A DNA stretch of 64,000 bases from positions 720,139 through 784,138 of the forward strand of contig NZ_BMDC01000001.1 in assembly GCF_014635585.1 (NCBI RefSeq). The letters run 5' to 3'. A model generated the notes under the pieces. The model was not told the origin of the DNA, searched no databases, and saw only the letters and a program-made list of their open reading frames with translations. Each line of letters starts with the position of its first letter. Within the stretch, counting starts at the first letter, position 1. Both the position numbers and the translations under genes were made by a program. Below are positions 9,901 through 16,871 of this stretch, piece by piece. This DNA is from Rothia aerolata (lineage in GTDB: Bacteria > Actinomycetota > Actinomycetes > Actinomycetales > Micrococcaceae).

Positions 9901-10669
9901 CCCCGACTCGCTGGTTCTCTGGGAAGCCCAGTTCGGCGACTTCGCCAACGGTGCCCAGACCATGATTGACGAGTTCATCTCCTCGGCAGAACAGAAGTGG
10001 GCCCAGCGTTCCTCGCTGGTGCTGCTGCTCCCCCACGGCTACGAGGGTCAGGGCCCTGACCACTCCTCGGCCCGCCAGGAGCGCTACCTGCAGCTGTGCG
10101 CCGAGAACAACATGACCGTGGCTGTACCCTCCACCCCGGCGTCCTACTTCCACCTGCTGCGCCGCCACGCCCACTCCCGCCCGCACAAGCCGCTGGTGGT
10201 ATTCACCCCCAAGCAGCTGCTGCGCCTGAAGGCAGCGTCGTCCTCGGTTGAAGACTTCACCCAGGGCAGCTTCCAGCCCGTGCTGGAAGACACCGGCAAC
10301 CTCAACCCCTCAGAGGTAACCCGCGTGGTCTTTGTCTCCGGCCGTCTCTACTACGACCTGGAGGCCCAGCGCAAGAAGGCTGGCGACACCACCACCGCCA
10401 TTGTGCGTGTTGAGCAGCTCTACCCGCTGCCCGAGGAAGAAATCAAGGAGCAGATTGCCAAGTACAGCAACGCCACCGATTTCGTCTGGGCCCAGGATGA
10501 GCCCGCTAACCAGGGTCAGTGGCCCTTCCTGGTGGTCAACCTCTTCATGAACCTGGACACCAAGTTCCGCCTGGCATCGCGCCCGGCAGCCGCATCGCCG
10601 GCAGCCGGTACCGGTAAGCGCCACTCGGCCGAGCTCGAGTCACTGGTAGCAGAGGTTTTTGACAACTAA
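6926..10669 (+). CDS. kgd: Multifunctional 2-oxoglutarate decarboxylase/dehydrogenase (Kgd)
   Basis: A 1247-residue protein close in length to mycobacterial Kgd (about 1230). Residues 1-40 are the short E1o N-terminal segment (PEEFTGNEWLVEELFEQYQQ). A Pro/Ala/Lys-rich linker runs to about residue 115. An E2-like acyltransferase domain (about 120-350) keeps the STYDHRVIQGAGSGEF catalytic motif, but there is no lipoyl domain. The rest is a thiamine-diphosphate E1 domain with IGMAHRGRLNVL, HGDAAFAGQGVV and a transketolase-like C-terminal part. It makes succinyl-CoA in the 2-oxoglutarate dehydrogenase complex and can also release succinic semialdehyde. The start is GTG 6926. Codon use is strongly biased to GC-ending codons, as in highly expressed genes. 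Confidence 0.95.
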   Translation: MPNQPEHHVPEEFTGNEWLVEELFEQYQQDKNSVEKKWWPIFEKMAAEEGSSTTEAPAAAPSEKKETPAEKKPAPEPASQATAKTAPVQDTVAPAPARKANETKMAPQPNPEKTEAPAEDKEVPLRGPAKAVASTMEESLEVPTATTVRAVPAKLLIDNRTAINEYLQRTRGGKVSFTHIIGYAVIRAAAAIPSMNVTYGTNEKGKPVAIHPAHINFGLAIDLPRPDGSRNLVVPNVKGAEELSFSEFWNAYDDIVKRGRSGELTVEDFRGTTISLTNPGGIGTIHSVPRLSKGQACIVGVGALTYPAEFRGASEKTIARQGISKIITLTSTYDHRVIQGAGSGEFLRQIEHYLLGGDGFYDQIFEDLRIPFEPIRWAVDNQVDPQSEISKVARIQQLIHAYRVRGHLIAETNPLGYEMLSHPDLRIENYGLTLWDLDRYWPTGGFGDADFLSLRTILKLLNEAYCRTIGIEYMHIEDPAQRKWFQDRLEHGYTKPSREEQFRIMGKLNAAEAFETFLQTKYLGQKRFSLEGGESLIPLLDSIISEAADHNLNGVGIGMAHRGRLNVLTNIAGKSYAQIFREFDGEMDPRLTGGSGDVKYHLGTEGVFTSDNGNQTQVYLAANPSHLEAANTVLEGIVRAKQDLLADQGVETSYPVLPILVHGDAAFAGQGVVMETLQMSQLEGYKVGGTVHIVVNNQVGFTTTPADGRSSTYSTDLARMVQSPVFHVNADDPEAVVRVGQLAFEYRQKFNKDVVIDLLCYRRRGHNEADDPSMTQPAMYSIIDGHSSTRKIYTESLVGRGDITQEEAERALKDYQQRLEQIFTETHEAQSSKAPLVTADAAAVSNIERPLAQQGEDSVKIPESTSISADTLKQIGDAFTNAPEGFTTHKKLGKLLKQRQQMSTEGNINWGFGELAAFGSLLLEGVDVRMSGQDVQRGTFVQRHTVLHDAVTDAEWNPLQHLSDSQGKFSIYNSLLSEYGVMGFEYGYSVERPDSLVLWEAQFGDFANGAQTMIDEFISSAEQKWAQRSSLVLLLPHGYEGQGPDHSSARQERYLQLCAENNMTVAVPSTPASYFHLLRRHAHSRPHKPLVVFTPKQLLRLKAASSSVEDFTQGSFQPVLEDTGNLNPSEVTRVVFVSGRLYYDLEAQRKKAGDTTTAIVRVEQLYPLPEEEIKEQIAKYSNATDFVWAQDEPANQGQWPFLVVNLFMNLDTKFRLASRPAAASPAAGTGKRHSAELESLVAEVFDN

Positions 10670-10692
10670 TCTCTGAGCCTGAACGCTCAAAT

Positions 10693-10726
10693 AAAGGGTG
10701 CCCCAGAGCTTTTCTGGGGCACCCTT
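10693..10726 (+). terminator. Rho-independent terminator after kgd
   Basis: AAAGGGTGCCCCAGA pairs with TCTGGGGCACCCTTT around a short GCTT loop, a near-perfect 15-bp stem 24 bases after the kgd stop. The tail is TGTCT rather than a long T run. It makes the following SGNH gene an independent unit. Confidence 0.85.
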
Positions 10727-10872
10727 TGTCTAGGTAACAAAAGAGACAGTTTGCCCACCTGCGGAAATCGTTGTTGAAGAAAGTGGGCATGAGTTCCGCT
10801 AACCGTCTATTCTTGGTAATAGGCACAAAGCGGTTGTACCGCACATTATCTCGACCAGACAGAAAGATTCTT

Positions 10873-11472
10873 GTGGATCAGCGAAATATTCGACTCGTAG
10901 CCGTTGGCGATGACCTTCTTGCCGGTGTGGGCGACCCCCGTGCACTCGGTTGGTTTGGCCGCGTCATGGCCCGTACTCCCCAAACTTCAGCAAGCATTTC
11001 TGCTTACAACCTGGCGGCACCGGGTGAAGGAACGGAGCTGCTTAATTCTCGCTGGTTTGATGAGGCGAGCCGCCGTTTCGGCCAGGGCACTGAGAACCGG
11101 CTTATCATTGCCCCCTCAACCCTGGACGTCGACCTGGACATCACCAGCGCCCGCTCCCGCCTGAACCTGGCCAACATGGTGGATATGGCATCGCAAAACA
11201 ATGTGAAGGTTTTGGTGGTGGGCCCTCCCCCCACCCTCGATACCGAGCGTAACCGCCGTATTGCCGACCTCAATGCTGCCTACGCCGATGTGGTCACCCG
11301 CCGTAACCACGTCTACGTTGATACCTTCAACCCCCTGCTCCACCACGAGCAGTGGCGCAATGATTTGGCTGCCAATGACGGCCGCCCCGGCCAGTCTGGC
11401 TACGGCCTGATTGCCTGGCTGGTTCTGCACCGCGGCTGGTACAACTGGCTGAACCTACCCGAGCCGGTCTAA
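10873..11472 (+). CDS. SGNH/GDSL-type hydrolase (esterase-like)
   Basis: The reading frame is open from 10771; I place the start at GTG 10873 because AGAAAGA precedes it at 5 bases and the protein then opens directly with IRLVAVGDDLLAGVGDP, block I of SGNH hydrolases (here GDDL replaces the usual GDSL). This gives 199 residues; an ATG at 10789 would add 28. A later LLVVGPPPTLD-type strand (VKVLVVGPPPTL) matches block III, and RNHVYVDTFNPLLHHEQW with DLAANDGRPGQSGYGLIA holds the C-terminal Asp-xx-His-like region, although the usual DGxHP motif is altered. No signal peptide is seen. The substrate is unknown. Confidence 0.75.
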   Translation: MDQRNIRLVAVGDDLLAGVGDPRALGWFGRVMARTPQTSASISAYNLAAPGEGTELLNSRWFDEASRRFGQGTENRLIIAPSTLDVDLDITSARSRLNLANMVDMASQNNVKVLVVGPPPTLDTERNRRIADLNAAYADVVTRRNHVYVDTFNPLLHHEQWRNDLAANDGRPGQSGYGLIAWLVLHRGWYNWLNLPEPV

Positions 11473-11550
11473 TCTCAGCCGGGCAGCTAGCTAGCTCACC
11501 CCCGACTAAACGTGCATCGGCTGGTTCTTTGTGCCAGAATAGAAAGCAGT

Positions 11551-11585
11551 GTCTCGAATCGAGACCTGTCTCAGTTCCGAGGCAG
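11551..11585 (+). other. Two hairpins in the leader of the bL37 gene
   Basis: Positions 11551-11565 are a perfect palindrome GTCTCGA-A-TCGAGAC. Directly after, CTGTCTC (11566-11572) pairs with GAGGCAG (11579-11585). Both lie 70-100 bases before the bL37 start. They could be leader structure or a regulator site; nothing in the sequence decides. Confidence 0.4.
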
Positions 11586-11653
11586 ATGAAGACAGTTCTT
11601 CCTCCATGAAAATGTTGCGAAGAACCGTTGATAACTTTTCAAAGGAGGCTCTC

Positions 11654-11728
11654 ATGAGCAAGCGCGGTCGTAAGCGCAAGGACCGTCGTAAGGGTAGCGC
11701 AAACCACGGTAAGCGCCCCAACGCATAA
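11654..11728 (+). CDS. 50S ribosomal protein bL37 (24 residues)
   Basis: A 24-codon gene, MSKRGRKRKDRRKGSANHGK then RPNA and stop. The start has an ideal AAAGGAGG ribosome-binding sequence at 11641-11648, and a strong terminator follows 20 bases after the stop. The very basic sequence ending NHGKRPNA matches the actinobacterial ribosomal protein bL37, first seen in mycobacterial ribosome structures. Standard gene callers often miss it because of its size. It is monocistronic and convergent with rsrA. Confidence 0.85.
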   Translation: MSKRGRKRKDRRKGSANHGKRPNA

Positions 11729-11747
11729 GGTACCTTGAATAGGCTTC

Positions 11748-11776
11748 AGGCCCCCACACGTTACGTGTGGGGGCCT
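11748..11776 (+). terminator. Rho-independent terminator after bL37
   Basis: AGGCCCCCACACG pairs perfectly with CGTGTGGGGGCCT around TTA and is followed by GTTTTCTT. It also faces the convergent rsrA gene and may act in both directions. Confidence 0.9.
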
Positions 11777-11814
11777 GTTTTCTTATCGACTTTCTTATCG
11801 ACGCCTAAGTAAAA

Positions 11815-12084
11815 CTAGACCGCCGAGTGCTCGCTTTCGCGAATATCATCAATTCGCTGCAGAATCCTGGTTTTGAGATCAGCCGGGGCGGGCTCACAGC
11901 AGGAGCGCTTCATCACCGAACGAATCACGCACTCAAGATCGTACTCTTTAGCGCAGGTTTCACAGTGAGCCAGGTGGTCTTGAAGCTCTTGGAGATCGTC
12001 GCAAGAAAGCGCGCCGTCCAGGTACTCATAGATGCTAGTTAGGTGCTCTGAACATTTTCCCTTCGATGCGGTTGCCTCTGTCAT
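11815..12084 (-). CDS. rsrA: Mycothiol-system zinc anti-sigma factor (RsrA)
   Basis: An 89-residue ZAS-family anti-sigma factor. The redox switch motif HxxxCxxC is present as H37-L-A-H-C41-E-T-C44, with an additional Cys11 and a Cys62-Cys63 pair. In the known system, zinc-bound reduced RsrA holds SigR; disulfide stress forms an intramolecular disulfide, ejects zinc and frees SigR. It begins 4 bases after sigR and is surely in the same transcript, which starts at the sigma-R promoter near 12823-12848, giving the usual feedback loop. Confidence 0.93.
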   Translation of the reverse strand: MTEATASKGKCSEHLTSIYEYLDGALSCDDLQELQDHLAHCETCAKEYDLECVIRSVMKRSCCEPAPADLKTRILQRIDDIRESEHSAV

Positions 12085-12088
12085 ATCC

Positions 12089-12739
12089 TTATCCTTTCTT
12101 GCGTTTTTCAGTCTTGATACCGCGCTCGCGAGCGTAGTCCGAGAGCTTGTCTCGCAGCAGTTTGCGGCCCCGGTGCAGGCGGGACATCACGGTGCCAATG
12201 GGGGTGTTCATAATTTCGGAGATTTCCTTATAGGAGAAGCCTTCTACATCCGAGTAATAGACCGCCATGCGGAAATCTTCGGGTAAGTCTTGTAGAGCTT
12301 GCTTGACGTTGTCATCGGGCAGACGGTCCAGCGCCTCCATCTCTGCCGACTGCAAGCCCGAAGAGTCGTGGGAGCTCGCCTGGGCCAGCTGCCAGTCTTC
12401 AACATTTTCGGTGTTGGCCTGCTGGGGCTCGCGCTGGCGCTTGCGGTAGAGATTGATGTAGGTGTTGGTCAGAATACGGTAGAGCCAGGCCTTGAGGTTG
12501 GTGCCGGGGGTGTACTGGCTAAAAGATGAGAAAGCCTTGGTGTAGGCCTCCTGCACGAGGTCCTCGGCGTCTGCCTGGTTGCGTGCCATGCGTAAGGCTG
12601 CGGCGTAGAGCTGGTCAACATACTGCATGGCGTCGCGCTCAAACCGAGCTTTGCGTTGGGCGGCACTTTCCTGGGCAACGTCTACCGGTGCCTGATCGCT
12701 AGAGCGCTCGACCTCTGCTGTCGATGCTGGTGCGGTCAT
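12089..12739 (-). CDS. sigR: ECF RNA polymerase sigma factor SigR (SigH-like)
   Basis: A 216-residue group 4 sigma factor. The start chosen is ATG 12739 ([14 protein letters not shown]) behind AAAAGAG; a frame extension to 12775 is unlikely. Region 2 is [29 protein letters not shown] (about residues 37-70, here named by its ends MDQLY and TKAF), and region 4 is [20 protein letters not shown] onward with the helix-turn-helix around [13 protein letters not shown]. It directs transcription of thiol-oxidative stress genes. The rsrA gene follows within 4 bases. Confidence 0.93.
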   Translation of the reverse strand: MTAPASTAEVERSSDQAPVDVAQESAAQRKARFERDAMQYVDQLYAAALRMARNQADAEDLVQEAYTKAFSSFSQYTPGTNLKAWLYRILTNTYINLYRKRQREPQQANTENVEDWQLAQASSHDSSGLQSAEMEALDRLPDDNVKQALQDLPEDFRMAVYYSDVEGFSYKEISEIMNTPIGTVMSRLHRGRKLLRDKLSDYARERGIKTEKRKKG

Positions 12740-12822
12740 GTACTGCTCTTTTCTATCTGGGGTTTTCTCCCTCAATGGGTTTACCTCTACCCTAGATGTT
12801 TTGCTGTGTTTTCATGCTTCAT

Positions 12823-12848
12823 AACATTGCCGTGAGAGAAGATATTCC
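12823..12848 (-). promoter_or_regulatory. Sigma-R dependent promoter of sigR-rsrA
   Basis: On the minus strand the sequence is GGAAT (12848-12844), exactly 18 bases, then GTT (12825-12823). This is a perfect match to the sigma-R/SigH consensus GGAAT-N18-GTT known from Streptomyces and mycobacteria. It lies about 85 bases upstream of the sigR start, which fits autoregulation. Confidence 0.85.
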
Positions 12849-12910
12849 TGCTTCTATGCCTACAATGGTGTTCCAGCGCGAAATTTTAATCGAGATGGTG
12901 AGTAGTTCAT

Positions 12911-14269
12911 TTGAATCAGCAGAATCCAGCGTCTTCGTATGATTGGCCGGCCCCCTGTGTGAGTTTTGAGCAGAGCGGTTCTGCGAGCGTGCGTATTCCC
13001 GGGTCTAAGTCTTTGACCAACCGCTACCTGCTTCTGGCGGCTTTGGCTGATTCGGAATCTGTGATTCATGCTCCCCTGCATTCGCGGGATTCGGCGCTGA
13101 TGATTGCCGCCCTCGAGCAGCTAGGGGCGCGATTTGAGCGGCTTGAGACCGGCTCCCCCTTTGGCCCCGACCTGCGGGTTAGCCCTATTCCCTTTGACTC
13201 GCTATCCGCTAACCAGCGGTCTATTGACGTGGGTTTGGCGGGTACCGTTATGCGCTTTGTGCCGCCGGTGGCTGCCCTGGTGGCCGGGTCTACCCATTTT
13301 GACGGCGACCCCCACGCCCGGGTGCGCCCGATGGGCCCGGTGATTGAGAGTTTACGAGCGCTGGGGGTTGATGTTGAGGACGGCGCCCGGGGCAGTCTGC
13401 CTTTCACCGTCAGCTCTGCCGGGGGTGTGGAGGTCGATGAGCTGAGCATTGATGCCTCCGGTTCCTCCCAGTTTGTTTCCGCTCTTCTGCTGGCGGCTGC
13501 CCGCTTTAAAAACGGTCTGCTCCTCAAGCACGAGGGGCCCGCTATTCCCTCTATGCCCCACGTGGAAATGACCCTTGAGGTGCTTCGGCAGGTGGGCGTT
13601 GAGGTGTCTAGCCCCTCTGAGAATTCCTGGCGGGTTGAGCCCACCCGCTTTCCCGGCTTTGAGATTACCGTGGAGCCCGATCTTTCCAACGCGGGGCCTT
13701 TTCTGGCGGCAGCGGTGGTGCTGGGCCAGAGTGTGTCTATTCCCGACTGGCCGAAAGAAACGACTCAGGGCGGTAATCACTGGCTAGAGATTCTGCCGCG
13801 GTTTGGCGCTTCGGTCGAACTGGCTCAGGGTTCCCTCACGGTAACGGGTCCAGCCGGTGGAGCCCGGGCAGGCTTTGGTGGCATCGACCTAGACTTGGCC
13901 GCAGCCGGTGAGCTGGCACCGACCGTTGCTGCCCTGTGTGCTCTGGCAGATTCGCCCAGCCGGCTGCGCGGTATCGCCCACCTGCGCGGGCATGAGACAG
14001 ACCGTCTGGCTGCGCTGACCGCAGAAATCAAACGTTTGGGCGGTGAGGCAGAGGAGACCGAAGACGGCATCTGCGTCCTCTCCCCCGTTTCCCACGGTGG
14101 GCTCATGCACACCTACGCCGATCACCGCATGGCAACCGCCGCCGCCATTATCGGTTTGGTGATCGAGGGCGTGGTGGTTGAAAACGTTGAAACCACCTCT
14201 AAGACCCTGCCCAATTTCACCGGTCTGTGGCAAGATATGCTGGCCCAGTTCTCGGGAGGTCGTCGCTAG
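12911..14269 (+). CDS. aroA: 3-phosphoshikimate 1-carboxyvinyltransferase (EPSP synthase)
   Basis: A 452-residue EPSP synthase, sixth step of the shikimate pathway, joining PEP to shikimate-3-phosphate. Conserved blocks are PGSKSLTNRYLLLAALAD near residue 32, LAGTVMRF near 113 (family usually has NAGTxxR), RVRPMGPVIE and the C-terminal ADHRMATAAAIIGL. The start is TTG 12911, with GGTGAG 9 bases upstream; no better start lies nearby. It overlaps rsgA by one base (TAGTG), so the two are translationally coupled. A TACAAT at 12860-12865 may be its -10 element. Confidence 0.95.
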   Translation: MNQQNPASSYDWPAPCVSFEQSGSASVRIPGSKSLTNRYLLLAALADSESVIHAPLHSRDSALMIAALEQLGARFERLETGSPFGPDLRVSPIPFDSLSANQRSIDVGLAGTVMRFVPPVAALVAGSTHFDGDPHARVRPMGPVIESLRALGVDVEDGARGSLPFTVSSAGGVEVDELSIDASGSSQFVSALLLAAARFKNGLLLKHEGPAIPSMPHVEMTLEVLRQVGVEVSSPSENSWRVEPTRFPGFEITVEPDLSNAGPFLAAAVVLGQSVSIPDWPKETTQGGNHWLEILPRFGASVELAQGSLTVTGPAGGARAGFGGIDLDLAAAGELAPTVAALCALADSPSRLRGIAHLRGHETDRLAALTAEIKRLGGEAEETEDGICVLSPVSHGGLMHTYADHRMATAAAIIGLVIEGVVVENVETTSKTLPNFTGLWQDMLAQFSGGRR

Positions 14270-15360
14270 TGGCCCGCCGAGACTGGGACGAGTCGGATGT
14301 TCGGATTCGCCCCAACAAGAAGGGCTCCCGCCCCCGCACCAAAGACCGCCCCTCCTATGAGAACGCCCTTGTGGGCAGAATCATCACCGTAGACCGGGGC
14401 CGCTACCGCGCCGTCCTCGATGAAGGGCAGGCAACCGAGCGGGTGGTCACCGCTGTGCGCGCCAAAGAACTGCGCCGCCAGCCGGTGGTGGTGGGCGACT
14501 TGGTGGGTCTGGTAGGCGATACCAGCGGCACCGAGGGTAGCCTGGCCCGGCTCATCCGCATTGAAGAACGCAGCACCCTGCTGCGCCGTTCTGCTGACGA
14601 TACCGACCCCTATGAGCGGGTAGTGGTTGCCAATGCCAGCCAGCTCATTATTGTGGTGGCAGCCGCCAATCCCGAGCCGCGCACCGGCTTCATTGACCGC
14701 TCGCTGGTGGCCGCCTTTGACGCCGGTATTGAGCCGGTTCTCTGCATCACTAAAACCGATGTGAAGCATCCGCAGGAGCTGCTGGACTACTACGCCGCCA
14801 CCGGCTTACGCATCGTTTTATCCAAGTCGGTAGACGGCACCGCCCCCAGCGAGGAAAACTCCGCGGGGTTAAGCCCCGACCTGGTGGAGAAAATCTCTGA
14901 GTTGTTGGACGGCGAGGTGTCGGTTCTCATCGGCCATTCCGGGGTGGGCAAGTCTACCCTGGTCAACGCCCTGACCGGAGCCCAGCGCGATACCGGGCAC
15001 GTCAACGCCGTAACGGGCCGTGGCCGCCATACATCTTCCTCAGCGCTGGCGCTCCACCCCAAGGATTCCTCGGCCCACACCTGGATTATCGACACCCCCG
15101 GCATTCGTTCTTTCGGGCTGGCCCATATCTCAGAAGAGAACACCGTGGCAGCCTTCACCGAGCTGGCCCCCGGCTCTGCTGACTGCCCCAAGGGTTGCCT
15201 CCACGCTGAAACCTCGGCCGACTGCGGAATTGCCGCCTGGGTAGCAGAGGGCAGGGCCGGAGCAGCGGGTGAAGCCCGGCTCGCCTCCCTACGCAAGCTA
15301 CTGGGGGTAGACCAAGATAACCAGGGCGACTCCACCAAGGAACTGGGCAGTCTCCACTAG
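14269..15360 (+). CDS. rsgA: Ribosome biogenesis GTPase A (RsgA/YjeQ)
   Basis: A 363-residue circularly permuted GTPase that helps late 30S subunit maturation. The order is OB-fold N-terminus, then G4 TKTD, G1 GHSGVGKSTLVNAL, G3 DTPGIRSF and a C-terminal zinc knuckle CPKGCLHAETSADCG. The start is GTG 14269, sharing a base with the aroA stop and preceded by GGGAGGT; an in-frame ATG at 14227 lies inside aroA and is less likely. The basic N-terminal tail (RIRPNKKGSRPRTKDRPS) is common in actinobacterial members. Confidence 0.95.
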   Translation: MARRDWDESDVRIRPNKKGSRPRTKDRPSYENALVGRIITVDRGRYRAVLDEGQATERVVTAVRAKELRRQPVVVGDLVGLVGDTSGTEGSLARLIRIEERSTLLRRSADDTDPYERVVVANASQLIIVVAAANPEPRTGFIDRSLVAAFDAGIEPVLCITKTDVKHPQELLDYYAATGLRIVLSKSVDGTAPSEENSAGLSPDLVEKISELLDGEVSVLIGHSGVGKSTLVNALTGAQRDTGHVNAVTGRGRHTSSSALALHPKDSSAHTWIIDTPGIRSFGLAHISEENTVAAFTELAPGSADCPKGCLHAETSADCGIAAWVAEGRAGAAGEARLASLRKLLGVDQDNQGDSTKELGSLH

Positions 15361-15451
15361 CGGACTCCCCCAGCCCCGGGCAGAGAGACCCGCCCCAGCG
15401 GCTTCCTTCAAGCGCATTCCCACCTTCAGAACCGACAGAAAGACTAAAACC

Positions 15452-16252
15452 GTGAGTGCTAACCCCTACACCGATGACCTACGTTTGGCGCACATTCTCG
15501 CTGACTCGGTAGACCGCCAAACGATAGCGAGGTTCCAGGCCCACGATTTTACGGTGGAGACCAAGCCCGACCTCACCCCGGTGACCGAAGCAGACTGCGA
15601 GGCAGAACAGCTGATCCGCTCCCAGCTTTCCCGCGTGCGCACCCGCGATTCGGTTCTGGGTGAGGAGTTTGGCGAAAGCGGCACTTCTCCCCGCCAGTGG
15701 GTGATCGACCCCATCGACGGCACTAAGAACTTCGTACGCGGCGTGCCTGTGTGGGCAACCCTGATCGCCCTGGTCGAGCACGGTAAGCCGGTGGTGGGCC
15801 TGGTTTCTGCTCCTGCCCTTCAGCGCCGCTGGTGGGCAGCTTCGGGCGCTGGCGCCTACACCGGCCGCTCCCTGGCCAAGGCAAGCAGGATTCAGGTCTC
15901 CCAGGTCAGCTCGCTCTCCGATGCTTCCTTCTCCTACTCCTCTATGACCGGCTGGAAAGACCTGGGAGTGCGTGAAAGTTTCCTAGAGCTCACCGATACC
16001 GTGTGGCGTACCCGCGCCTACGGCGATTTCTGGTCGTACTGCATGGTGGCAGAGGGCTCGGTGGACATCGCGGCTGAACCCGAGCTGAACCTCTACGACA
16101 TGGCGGCGCTGGTTCCCATTGTGACTGAGGCCGGCGGTCGATTTACCTCCCTGGCCGGTGAGGACGGCCCCCACGGCGGTAACGCGCTTGCCTCCAACGG
16201 TTTACTGCATGACGCCGCTCTGGGCTACCTAGGTAGCGATCGGCGGCTGTAA
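15452..16252 (+). CDS. hisN: Histidinol-phosphatase, inositol-monophosphatase family (HisN)
   Basis: A 266-residue member of the inositol monophosphatase family. Metal-site motifs are GEEFGESG near residue 71 and WVIDPIDGTKNFVRG near 88, with the third site in LNLYDMAALVPIVTEAGG. In corynebacteria and relatives the member beside aroA-rsgA is HisN, which dephosphorylates histidinol phosphate in histidine synthesis. The start is GTG 15452 after an AGAAAGA sequence. The specific substrate is inferred from this conserved neighbourhood; general inositol-phosphatase activity is the alternative. Confidence 0.85.
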   Translation: MSANPYTDDLRLAHILADSVDRQTIARFQAHDFTVETKPDLTPVTEADCEAEQLIRSQLSRVRTRDSVLGEEFGESGTSPRQWVIDPIDGTKNFVRGVPVWATLIALVEHGKPVVGLVSAPALQRRWWAASGAGAYTGRSLAKASRIQVSQVSSLSDASFSYSSMTGWKDLGVRESFLELTDTVWRTRAYGDFWSYCMVAEGSVDIAAEPELNLYDMAALVPIVTEAGGRFTSLAGEDGPHGGNALASNGLLHDAALGYLGSDRRL

Positions 16253-16264
16253 TTCGCTGAACTA

Positions 16265-16651
16265 CTAGACGGCGAGGCTCGAGTAGTCCGAGGACATGGT
16301 AGCCAGAAGAATGATTCCGCCCAGGGTCAGCAAGACAGTCAGCGCGCCGCAGACTATTCCCCAGATGCTGTACTGAGTTGCTTTGGACGAGAAAGGGGTG
16401 GGGTAGGGCTTTTTCGCGCCCTTGAGTCCCATGATGCCCAGGTAGATTGCCATCATGCCCGGCAGAATAGACAGGCCTCCCAGGCTGAAGAGAAAGACGG
16501 TAACGCCCAGGGAAGCAAGACCGGTTGCCAGCGATCCCACCGCCAGGTAGAAGCCGCGACCTCGTACATCGGTAAGCGGCTGACCGTAGCCCCGGCTGAG
16601 CTGGCGGGGTACCTCAAACTCAGATACCGGAGCCTGGGGAAAATTAATCAT
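16265..16651 (-). CDS. Small two-helix membrane protein, DUF4190-like
   Basis: A 128-residue protein starting at ATG 16651 (MINFPQAP) behind GAGGCGG; an in-frame start at 16696 is less likely. About 45 polar residues lead into a helical hairpin: AVGSLATGLASLGVTVFLFS and GLSILPGMMAIYLGIMG, then a third segment YSIWGIVCGALTVLLTLGGI. The repeated small-residue pattern is like DUF4190 proteins. No function is known to me. It is convergent with hisN. Confidence 0.7.
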   Translation of the reverse strand: MINFPQAPVSEFEVPRQLSRGYGQPLTDVRGRGFYLAVGSLATGLASLGVTVFLFSLGGLSILPGMMAIYLGIMGLKGAKKPYPTPFSSKATQYSIWGIVCGALTVLLTLGGIILLATMSSDYSSLAV

Positions 16652-16871
16652 TGCAAACCGCCTCGTTTTCTGCCTCAAGAGAGTGATACTGCTCAAACAC
16701 CTGTGTGTTCTCCTACCAGTTTTATGGATTGTTGAGGGCTTTGCAAGGCAGTTTTTCGCCAGAGCGTCTATGAACTAAGCTAAGGCTCAAATTTCTTTCA
16801 GGTTGTACTCAGAAAAAGAGGAGTACATTTACCTATGTAAGCAACCATTACTTGAAAGGAATGAGTTAATC

